A DNA stretch of 7,019 bases from assembly GCA_020627645.1 (NCBI GenBank), contig JAHDGN010000171.1:1-7019 (forward strand), in the 5' to 3' direction. The notes beneath the pieces were generated by a model. The model searched no databases and had not been told where the DNA came from. It saw only the letters and a program-made list of their open reading frames with translations. Below are positions 1 through 6,116 of the stretch, one piece after another. Every line of letters begins with the position of its first letter. Position 1 is the stretch's first letter. The translations under genes and the position numbers were made by a program. The stretch is from Akkermansiaceae bacterium (lineage in GTDB: Bacteria > Verrucomicrobiota > Verrucomicrobiia > Verrucomicrobiales > Akkermansiaceae).

Positions 1-3
1 TGA

Positions 4-73
4 AGTTTGCGCAAACCCTTTAAATATAAGACCTCCAAAGCGAGTTTGCCCTGCCGGCAACCTGCTTTTGCAG
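4..73. repeat. cluster of small palindromes
   Basis: Three short self-complementary elements lie close together. GTTTGCGCAAAC (5-16) is a perfect 12-base palindrome. TTGCC (46-50) pairs with GGCAA (56-60) around a 5-base loop that overlaps the 8-base palindrome TGCCGGCA (52-59). CTGC (62-65) pairs with GCAG (70-73) around TTTT. The first two share an AGTTTGC...GCAA core, so they may be two diverged copies of one motif. No open reading frame of useful size covers positions 1-117. The role is unknown: protein-binding site, part of a larger structured element, or chance. The hairpin at 62-73 is followed by A rather than T on the plus strand, so it is not a plus-strand terminator. Confidence 0.35.
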
Positions 74-117
74 AAAAAATGAGTTCAAATTTTCTCAGAA
101 TGAGATGAAATATTCGA

Positions 118-286
118 GCTAGTGCTTCGTTCGTCTTCAACTGAGGCATGGATTCGTGAGACGTTTTTCGGGAGGGCAAGGCAAGAGCCCTTTGCGTGAA
201 TTGGAATTCTCAATAAGGGCAACAACGCAGCCATTCTGGAAAACGACAGAAGACATCACTCAGTTGAAGGCGAATGGAGCACTAGT
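118..286 (+). repeat. long inverted repeat, possible structured RNA or MITE-like element
   Basis: The arm 119-145 is complementary to 259-285: 24 of 27 positions are Watson-Crick pairs. The three exceptions (127/277, 129/275, 134/270) and the next outer position (118/286) are all G-T, so a plus-strand RNA would pair throughout as G-U. The inner 11 bases (135-145 with 259-269, CTTCAACTGAG) are perfect. The 113-base interior can fold again: 162-173 with 234-245 (12 pairs, 3 of them G-U), GGGC 174-177 with GCCC 187-190, 192-197 with 225-230, and GAAT 198-201 with ATTC 206-209. The right arm includes the stop codon of the minus-strand lipoprotein gene and overlaps the 10-base palindrome GCACTAGTGC (279-288). 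No flanking target-site duplication and no protein gene is visible. I do not recognise the family. It could be a structured RNA, a small non-autonomous mobile element, or a large terminator-like structure for the lipoprotein gene. The repeat is certain; its function is open. Confidence 0.6.
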
Positions 287-734
287 GCCCATCTACCCAC
301 CCTGGCCTCACCTCTCCGTGAATAAAAACCGATAGCAATTTGGCGGCCCCACCAATCCGATACCAAACATTCATCCCTCCATCAGCAATAACCCCATCAA
401 ACCTCTCCACCGGCTTTTCCCCAACCCATACCTCGCATGACCCCGGGATCTTAAACCACTTCCCTGTCATCTTCTGCCAAACAAATCCATCCACCTGACC
501 ATAACTTCCATTTTTTGGGACAAACCGATTCCCTCCACTCTCCGGAACCACTTCAAACTGCTTCAACTGCTTATCAGATAGGCCCGAAAAAGTCACTTTT
601 CCCGAAACCTCTCTTTTCTCCTCCTTCACCAAATTTCCCTTAGGTTCAAACGGCCTGACCGCCTCCTTTGCGCAACTTGAAAGCAACACCGCCAGGCTCA
701 AAACCAAAAATCTCATTCCTCGTCTACCCGCCAT
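282..734 (-). CDS. small predicted lipoprotein of unknown function
   Basis: The product has 150 residues. It begins with a basic stretch (MAGRRGMR) and a hydrophobic segment (about residues 9-18), then a lipobox L-S-S-C with the cysteine at residue 21. This predicts export and lipid attachment after cleavage before Cys21, giving a mature protein of about 130 residues. Met7 (codon at 716-714) is an alternative start that would give a more ordinary lipoprotein signal; the sequence GAGGA abuts it too closely to be a good ribosome site. The mature part begins with a charged linker (about 22-45), then a sequence with alternating hydrophobic and polar residues and several tryptophans, suggesting a beta-rich fold. 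I do not recognise a family and assign no function. The gene is divergent from leuC across a 114-base gap, and its TAG stop (284-282) lies inside the right arm of the long inverted repeat. The lipobox is the firmest part of the call. Confidence 0.72.
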   Translation of the reverse strand: MAGRRGMRFLVLSLAVLLSSCAKEAVRPFEPKGNLVKEEKREVSGKVTFSGLSDKQLKQFEVVPESGGNRFVPKNGSYGQVDGFVWQKMTGKWFKIPGSCEVWVGEKPVERFDGVIADGGMNVWYRIGGAAKLLSVFIHGEVRPGWVDGH

Positions 735-848
735 CAGGTCTTAAAATTTCATTCATCCAAAATTCTTCCCACACACCATCGAACAATTCATCCTTCACAA
801 CTCAAATTCACCATTCACTAATCCATATTCTCCCTCTACCCTCGAGAC
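735..848. promoter_or_regulatory. divergent intergenic region between lipoprotein gene and leuC
   Basis: This 114-base gap separates two genes that read away from each other, so both promoters should lie here or reach into the coding ends. I see no convincing -35/-10 pair on either strand; TATTCT (826-831) is a weak -10-like hexamer for leuC without a well-spaced partner. The octamer ATTCATCC occurs exactly twice (751-758 and 786-793), and ATTCAC occurs at 806 and 813. These could be binding-site copies or merely compositional bias in an AT- and C-rich spacer. No Shine-Dalgarno sequence precedes the leuC ATG. Assignment as a regulatory region rests on gene orientation. Confidence 0.4.
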
Positions 849-2232
849 ATGGCCAAAACCCTCTACGAAAAAGTCTGGGAAGCCCACACCGTAGACACTC
901 TCCAAGACGGACGCACTCAACTCTTTATTGGCACTCACCTCATCCACGAAGTGACCTCACCTCAGGCCTTCGGCATGCTTCGTGAACTCGACCTCACCGT
1001 CAAATTCCCTCAACGCACCTTCGCCACCATCGACCATATCGTTCCTACCGAAAATCAAGATCAACCAACCGACCCTCTCGCCGCAGATATGATCGATGCG
1101 ATCCGCAAAAATTGCGACGACTTCGGCATCACTTACTTCGACCTCAAGTCAGGCAAACAAGGCATCGTTCATATTGTCGGACCCGAACAAGGAATCACGC
1201 AACCCGGAACAACCATTGTTTGTGGAGATTCTCATACCGCCACCCATGGGGCCTTCGGGGCCATCGCCTTCGGCATCGGCACCACCCAAGTTCGCGACGT
1301 CCTCGCGAGCCAAACGATCGCCATCGAAAAACTCAAAGTCCGCCGCATCGAAGTCAACGGCAATCTCCGCCCCGGAGTCTACGCTAAAGACCTCACCCTC
1401 CACCTCATCAGACTCCTCGGTGCCAAGGGAGGAATCGGATTCGCCCACGAATACGCCGGTACCACCTTCGACAACTTCTCCATGGAAGAGCGCATGACTG
1501 TCTGCAACATGGCGATCGAAGGCGGAGCTCGTTGTGGATACGTTAACCCAGACCAAACAACCTTTGACTACCTCAAAGGTCGCCCCTACTCCCCATCAGG
1601 AACCGACTGGGACACCGCCGTTCAAAGATGGCAATCTTTCGCCTCCGACCCAGATGCCGAATACGACGAAATCGTCGTCATCAACGCCAAAGATGTCGAA
1701 CCCACGGTCACTTGGGGAATCTCTCCCGACCACGCCATCTCAATCTCTGAAAAGATTCCCGATCCTGCCTCAGCGCCAGACGACGAAAAACCCATCATCG
1801 AAGAAGCTCTCGCTTACATGAAGCTTCCCGCTGGAACTCCCATCAAAGGAATCCCCATCGATGTCGCTTTCCTCGGCTCATGCACCAATGGCCGACTCTC
1901 CGACTTCCGAGAAGCCGCTAACTACCTTGAAGGCAAACATGTCGCTCCAGGCATCAAAGCCATCGCCGTCCCAGGCTCCCAAATCACCGCCCATCAGTGT
2001 GAGCAAGAAGGGATCGACCATCACCAAAGCCGGATTCGAATGGCGGGCCGCTGGCTGCTCAATGTGCCTCGCCATGAACCCCGACAAACTCATCGGTGAC
2101 CAAATCTGCGCCTCATCCTCCAACCGAAATTTCAAAGGACGACAAGGCTCCCCCACCGGCCGAACCATTCTTATGTCTCCTGTCATGGTCGCCGCCGCCG
2201 CCGTCCACGGAAAAATTTCTTCTCCTAATTAG
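849..2232 (+). pseudogene. leuC: 3-isopropylmalate dehydratase large subunit, frameshifted
   Basis: LeuC is the large subunit of isopropylmalate isomerase, the cytoplasmic [4Fe-4S] enzyme that converts 2-isopropylmalate to 3-isopropylmalate in leucine synthesis; it works as a LeuC-LeuD complex. From ATG 849 the first 390 residues match the family: GTHLIHEVTSPQAF (28-41), VCGDSHTATHGAFGA (124-138) and FLGSCTNGR (341-349), with C345 as the first cluster ligand. After Asp390 (codon ending 2018) this frame departs from the family and stops at 2097-2099. The conserved C-terminus continues in the +1 frame from about 2020 to the TAA at 2230-2232 (70 codons). It carries GFEWRAAGCSMCLAMNPD with the other two cluster cysteines (codons at 2056 and 2065), then SNRNFKGRQG. 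Compared with E. coli LeuC as I recall it, about two residues are missing at the junction, which suggests a loss of 5 bases. The reconstructed length of about 462 residues is normal. As read, the protein lacks the CxxC ligands and should be inactive. Sequencing error is as likely as true mutation. The family identity is secure. Confidence 0.93.
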
Positions 2233-2259
2233 AAACCTAGCTACAACCCTCAACAACCT

Positions 2260-3033
2260 ATGAAATTATCTTCCCTTCTTGTCATCGCTGTCGCTCTCAT
2301 CGCCCTGTTCTTCCTATTCCCAAAACCCCAAAACGAAGCATCTTCGCCACAAGATCAAAATAAGAACTCCCCCAAACGCTATCAAAAATCCACCTCGATC
2401 TCCCGATCGCTACCAACAGGGTTCCCCAGCTCTTCCCGAAAAACAAAAGACTCTGATAACGGGAAAAATCCCGAAATCAACGAACTCCGAAAACAACTAA
2501 ACGAAGTGACTGGCAAAATTGAAAGGTTCTCCGGCCCCCTCAATGAAAACATTCTCAGCTCTTCTGTTCGCATCCCTTTCAAGGAAGGCGATGTCATCGC
2601 CACCGGAGGATACCTCACCGAAAACGGCGATTACGAATTCACCTTCATCAGTCCCGAACGATTAAGATTTCCAGGCGCACCCGAGAATGCATTTAGACTG
2701 AACTCTGAAACATACAGTATCCATCCTGACGCCATATCTGAACTAAAGCTTAATGAGTTAGCAACTTCTGCCAGAAACACCGTCGATCATGCTGAAATTT
2801 GGGATATCGACACCTTAGTAAAATTTGACCAACTCAGTTCTCAGCTAGAGGGAACAAATTTTCGAGACGTTTCAAACCTCGTCACCATAAAAAACGAAGA
2901 CTTCTTCCTGCACATTGGAGCCAGAGATGGGGGCAGCTTTGAAATCAACGGGAGAATCTCCGATTCAGAGGACGGCGAATTAGAACTCACTTTTGCAGTC
3001 ATTCGAACTCCCACAGAATCACCGAAAGAATAA
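2260..3033 (+). CDS. hypothetical membrane-anchored protein between leuC and leuD
   Basis: The product has 257 residues and I do not recognise its family. A single hydrophobic segment (about residues 4-20, LSSLLVIAVALIALFFLF) after a short MK start predicts an N-terminal membrane anchor or uncleaved signal, with the rest outside the cytoplasm. A low-complexity linker rich in Ser, Pro, Lys and Asn follows (about 22-70). Next comes a charged helical stretch with possible coiled-coil character (about 72-90, INELRKQLNEVTGKIERF). The C-terminal half is acidic and looks folded, with alternating beta-like segments (about 100-250). It contains no cysteine and no catalytic motif that I can name. It starts 27 bases after the restored leuC stop and ends 93 bases before the traB-like gene, in the same direction, so it probably shares the leuC transcript. 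No Shine-Dalgarno sequence precedes the ATG. Nothing visible ties it to leucine synthesis. Confidence 0.8.
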   Translation: MKLSSLLVIAVALIALFFLFPKPQNEASSPQDQNKNSPKRYQKSTSISRSLPTGFPSSSRKTKDSDNGKNPEINELRKQLNEVTGKIERFSGPLNENILSSSVRIPFKEGDVIATGGYLTENGDYEFTFISPERLRFPGAPENAFRLNSETYSIHPDAISELKLNELATSARNTVDHAEIWDIDTLVKFDQLSSQLEGTNFRDVSNLVTIKNEDFFLHIGARDGGSFEINGRISDSEDGELELTFAVIRTPTESPKE

Positions 3034-3051
3034 AGCCCGACACCCAAAAAC

Positions 3052-3070
3052 TTTGTTTGTTCGAAACAAA
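3052..3070. other. AT-rich hairpin in the gap before the traB-like gene
   Basis: TTTGTTT (3052-3058) is a perfect inverted match to AAACAAA (3064-3070) around a 5-base loop, GTTCG. It sits 19 bases after the stop of the upstream gene and 57 bases before the next ATG. The stem has one G-C pair in seven and is followed by ATCATCC rather than a T run, so it is a poor intrinsic terminator. It could be an operator or an RNA processing site, or chance. The 93-base gap around it is the longest inside the leuC-leuD cluster and the likeliest place for an internal promoter, although I see no clear one. Confidence 0.25.
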
Positions 3071-3126
3071 ATCATCCAATCATTGTAACAGCACTCGCCA
3101 CGGACCTCACCTACCGTCATAGCTCC

Positions 3127-4101
3127 ATGAAAAACATCATCAAAACAATTGTCACCTGCGCAACCATGATTCCTTTCTGCCTCAGCGCAAAGGAAGCTCA
3201 AAAGCTAATCGACCCCAAACTCCTCACTCACCCTGTCCATCCCTGTCTCTGGAAAATCGAAGGGAAAAACCTCACCAAACCATCCTACTTGTTTGGAACC
3301 ATCCATTTAAGCGACAAACGGGTCACCACCCTCCATCCAAAAGCCCAAGATGCCTTCGAAAAATCCGAGGTTCTCTACACCGAAGTTGACTTATCCCCTG
3401 CGGCACAAATCAAAAGCGCCATGGATCTGATGCGCAAGGATGGAAAAAAGGTCTCCGAACTCATCGGCCCCGATGCCACCAAAAACCTCAACGACTACCT
3501 CGCCTCCTTGCAACCAGGTCTATCAATTGCCCCCTTCGATAGCTTCCACACCTGGGCTCTTTTCGTCACGATTCCTCAAATCGAATCCCAACTATCAGGA
3601 AAGTCGCCACTCGATGCTGTCCTCCAAGCTCGAGCGACCAAAGCCGGGAAGATCACTGACAGTCTAGAAACGAACCAAGATCGAATCAAAATCTTCTCAA
3701 CACTCACCGAAAAAGAGCAAACAAATCTCCTAAAAGACTTGGCTACTTTCATCAAAGAAGAACCCAAAAAATTCTCTGAGGGACTCACCAAAATGCTCAA
3801 TGAATACCTCACCAAAGATCCCCATGCCATCGGCAAACTCGTGGTCGAAGAAATGAACCTCGCATTTGCGGATCTCGAAAAAGGAAACTACCTCACAACC
3901 AAAGAAACAATCCAAAAAATGATGACTGGACTGCTCGACACCAGAAACAAAAAGATGTCCGCCAATATCGTCAAAAACTTAAGTTCCTCACCAGACACAT
4001 CTCACTTCTTTGCTGTCGGAGCCGCTCACTACTCTGGAAAAACCGCAATCCAAGACCTTCTCAAAAAAGAAGGATATACCATCACTCCAGCCTTCAAATA
4101 A
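3127..4101 (+). CDS. TraB/GumN-family secreted protein
   Basis: The product has 324 residues. Residues 1-21 form a signal peptide (Lys2, Lys6, a hydrophobic core, and a likely cleavage near L-S-A before Lys22), so it should act outside the cytoplasm. The body matches the TraB/GumN family (Pfam PF01963), related to the eukaryotic Tiki proteins. Family marks are YLFGTIHLSD (54-63, GTIH with His60), the acidic LYTEVDLS (83-90, Glu86), SLETNQDRIKIF (179-190, Glu181 at the usual GLET position) and the closing VGAAHYSGKTAIQDLL (297-312, His301). Tiki proteins are metal-dependent proteases, and the conserved His and Glu residues are consistent with that. For bacterial members the substrate is unknown, so a protease role here is inference. 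Length and both end motifs indicate an intact gene. The ATG at 3127 gives a proper signal peptide. Its TAA lies 4 bases before the leuD ATG, so leuD translation may depend on ribosomes leaving this gene. The link to leucine synthesis appears positional only. Confidence 0.88.
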   Translation: MKNIIKTIVTCATMIPFCLSAKEAQKLIDPKLLTHPVHPCLWKIEGKNLTKPSYLFGTIHLSDKRVTTLHPKAQDAFEKSEVLYTEVDLSPAAQIKSAMDLMRKDGKKVSELIGPDATKNLNDYLASLQPGLSIAPFDSFHTWALFVTIPQIESQLSGKSPLDAVLQARATKAGKITDSLETNQDRIKIFSTLTEKEQTNLLKDLATFIKEEPKKFSEGLTKMLNEYLTKDPHAIGKLVVEEMNLAFADLEKGNYLTTKETIQKMMTGLLDTRNKKMSANIVKNLSSSPDTSHFFAVGAAHYSGKTAIQDLLKKEGYTITPAFK

Positions 4102-4105
4102 AACC

Positions 4106-4705
4106 ATGCTAGACCCAGTCACCCAAGTCACAGGAACGGCAGTCCCGATCCCGGGCGCCGATATCGACACCGACCGAATCATCCCAGCTCGGTTCATGAA
4201 ATGTGTCACATTCGATGGCTTGGGTGACTACGCGTTCTACGACGTTCGCCATGACTCCGAGTCCGGAAATAAGACTCAGCACCCACTCAACGACCCCGTT
4301 TATGAGAACTCCTCGATTCTCATTGCAGGAATCAACTTTGGATGCGGTTCCTCTCGCGAACATGCCCCCCAATCACTCTCAAAATACGGCTTCAAAGCAA
4401 TCATCGCCGAATCCTTCGCTGAAATCTTCTTTGGCAACTCCACCACAATAGGTCTCCCCTGCGTCACGACCTCCAAAACCCACCTCGAACAACTCAGTAA
4501 CTTAGTCACCACATCTCCCAACACTTCCCTGACAATCGACCTCAAATCCCTCACTGTCTCGGCCGGAGATCTCACGATCCCCATTCAAATGCCTGACGCC
4601 CCCCGCCAAGCTCTTCTCACTGGTCGCCACGATCCCATCCGTGAACTTCTAGACAACGAAGAGAGAATTCAATCAACAGCAGCATCTCTCCACTACATAA
4701 GCTAG
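4106..4705 (+). CDS. leuD: 3-isopropylmalate dehydratase small subunit
   Basis: LeuD is the small (swivel-domain) subunit that joins LeuC to form isopropylmalate isomerase and helps bind substrate. The product has 199 residues, the usual size. It has the family signatures PGADIDTDRIIPARFM (16-31), GINFGCGSSREHAP (75-88), and AIIAESFAEIFFGNSTTIGLP just after. The DxDTDxIIP element and the GCGSSREH loop are both intact. I start it at ATG 4106, because the same frame is open further upstream but overlaps the traB-like gene and shows no LeuD similarity there. The ATG follows the upstream stop by 4 bases with no clear Shine-Dalgarno sequence, which suggests translational coupling. leuD is normally adjacent to leuC; here two unrelated genes intervene. 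It is the last plus-strand gene, and the converging DUF1501 gene ends 32 bases later. If the leuC frameshift is real, this subunit has no functional partner encoded here. Confidence 0.95.
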   Translation: MLDPVTQVTGTAVPIPGADIDTDRIIPARFMKCVTFDGLGDYAFYDVRHDSESGNKTQHPLNDPVYENSSILIAGINFGCGSSREHAPQSLSKYGFKAIIAESFAEIFFGNSTTIGLPCVTTSKTHLEQLSNLVTTSPNTSLTIDLKSLTVSAGDLTIPIQMPDAPRQALLTGRHDPIRELLDNEERIQSTAASLHYIS

Positions 4706-4737
4706 TTGGACTTTCTGAAAGCCTCCCCCCCCTTTGC

Positions 4738-6116
4738 TTACGCCAAAATCTCCGGGATAATCTCCCCATGCACATCCGTTAGCCGAACATCTCTGCCACC
4801 ATAACGATAGGTCAGTTTCTCATGATCGATCCCCATGAGGTGCAACATGTTGGCATGCATATCATGAACCGTCATCTTCCCATCGACAACACGATAACCA
4901 TACTCATCAGTCGCCCCATAAACCGTCCCACCTTTGATTCCCCCACCTGCCATCCAAATACTAAAGCCTTGCGGATTGTGATCCCTCCCGTCACGCCCCT
5001 GTGCAAATGGTGTTCTCCCAAATTCTCCAGCAAAAACAAGCAGCGTAGAATCCAGTAACCCGCGGGCTTTCAAATCCTTGATCAAGGCCGCAATCGGTTG
5101 GTCCACGGCCAAGGCATTTTTGGTGTGCCCCTCTTTCAATTGACCGTGCTGATCCCAGCGATCTCCATTCCCCCGGTTAATCGTCAACTCCACAAACCTC
5201 ACTCCCTGCTCCACCAATCTCCGAGCCATCAAACACTGCGCTCCATAGGTCCGCGTATTGTCAAAACTTGCCTCCAGTCCATACATTCTCTTGATGTAAT
5301 CAGGCTCTCTAGACACATCAGTCACCCCAGGCACCACAATCTGCATCCGAGCAGCCATTTCATAATTTTTGACAGCCGAAGCAATCAACTCAGAATCCGC
5401 CCTCCGTTCAATCAACCTTCCGTCAATCTCCTTCAGCAAAGCCAATTTTTCATCCTGAAGTCCTCGATTCTTCTCGCTAGGCCGAATGTTCTGCAAGACC
5501 ACCCCCTTCGGATGCAAAACAGAAGGACCATGGGTCGCTGGTAGAAAACCCTCTCCAGTCATCTGCATCCCCCCCGAAGGAACCTGGCCACCATGAATCA
5601 CCACATAGGTCGGCAAATCAGAATTCAAACTCCCCATCCCATACGACGCCCACGCCCCCATGCTCGGTCGCCCCGCTAAAATCAATCCACTATGCAACGA
5701 ATAATTCGCATTGGGATGGTTCGGAGAAAAAGCCGTCATCGACCTCATCACACACAGCTCGTCTGCACACTCACGGAGATGAGGAAACAAATCACTAACC
5801 GGTATCCCGCTCTTCCCCCCCTCCCTAAACTCCCACGGACTCGCGCAAATCCCCCCAGAATTGCACCGTTGCATCGGTCTTAAATTTTGGTTTCTGCCCG
5901 TTCTCTTTCTTCAACAACGGTTTGGGGTCAAAACTATCAACATGAGAAACCCCACCATCCATATACAAAAAAATGACACTCTTTGCCTTTGGAGCATGAT
6001 GAGGAACAATCGCTCCCCTCATCTCCCATCAACCCAGCCAAGGCAAGGGAACCAAACCCCAAGGACCCACGCTGGATAAATTCCCGCCGACCATAATCGT
6101 TCGTCTTAGAAAACAT
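4738..6116 (-). pseudogene. DUF1501 family secreted protein, two frameshifts
   Basis: DUF1501 proteins have a sulfatase/alkaline-phosphatase-like fold, are common in Planctomycetota and Verrucomicrobiota, and have no settled function. The coding sequence must be read in three frames. Segment one (ATG at 6116 to about 6021) encodes a twin-arginine signal: YGRREFIQ with Arg10-Arg11, then the hydrophobic GFGSLALAGLM. Segment two (about 6019-5858) encodes APKAKSVIFLYMDGG and SHVDSFDPKPLL, the usual start of the mature domain with its metal-site Asp residues. Segment three (about 5856 to the TAA at 4740-4738, about 372 residues) encodes ASPWEF, GIPVSDLFPHL, LCVMRSM, FAGEFGRTPFAQG, GRDHNPQGFSIWMAGGG and KLTYRYGGRDVRLTDVHGE. 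Both junctions are +1 in sense; the second lies next to a run of six G and seems two to three residues short of the family. The rebuilt protein is about 458 residues, slightly below typical. As sequenced, the signal is cut off from the domain. The start overlaps the end of the DUF1553 gene by 11 bases. Only this reconstruction gives a Tat signal in the expected place. Confidence 0.9.

Noticed and set aside
118..286. The inverted repeat as an integron attC site after a lipoprotein gene cassette
   Set aside because: Position next to a stop codon is suggestive, but the arms are one nearly continuous 27-base match extending outside any R-box-like core. The RYYYAAC/GTTRRRY boxes do not fit (CTTCAAC and GTTGAAG fail at the outer base), and the unpaired spacer expected between R and L boxes is absent.
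118..286. A complete transposable element with target-site duplication
   Set aside because: No matching short direct repeats flank the arms and no transposase gene is present. MITE-like origin remains only an alternative.
1096..1821. Several open frames of 90-135 codons overlapping leuC on both strands
   Set aside because: They are out-of-frame shadows of a strongly conserved gene, with skewed Ser/Pro/Arg-rich composition and no recognisable domain.
1990..2030. Programmed +1 frameshift in leuC
   Set aside because: No slippery site, stop codon or stimulatory structure is evident at the junction, and the protein appears to be missing about two residues there, which points to a deletion.
4010..4105. 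Longer leuD start upstream
   Set aside because: The extra N-terminal residues overlap the traB-like gene, are unlike LeuD, and a family-typical start exists at 4106.
4711..4721. CTTTCTGAAAG as a terminator hairpin for leuD
   Set aside because: A five-pair stem would leave a one-base loop, which cannot form, and no T run follows.
4822..5544. Plus-strand open frames inside the DUF1501 gene
   Set aside because: They lie antisense to conserved DUF1501 sequence and have low-complexity translations.
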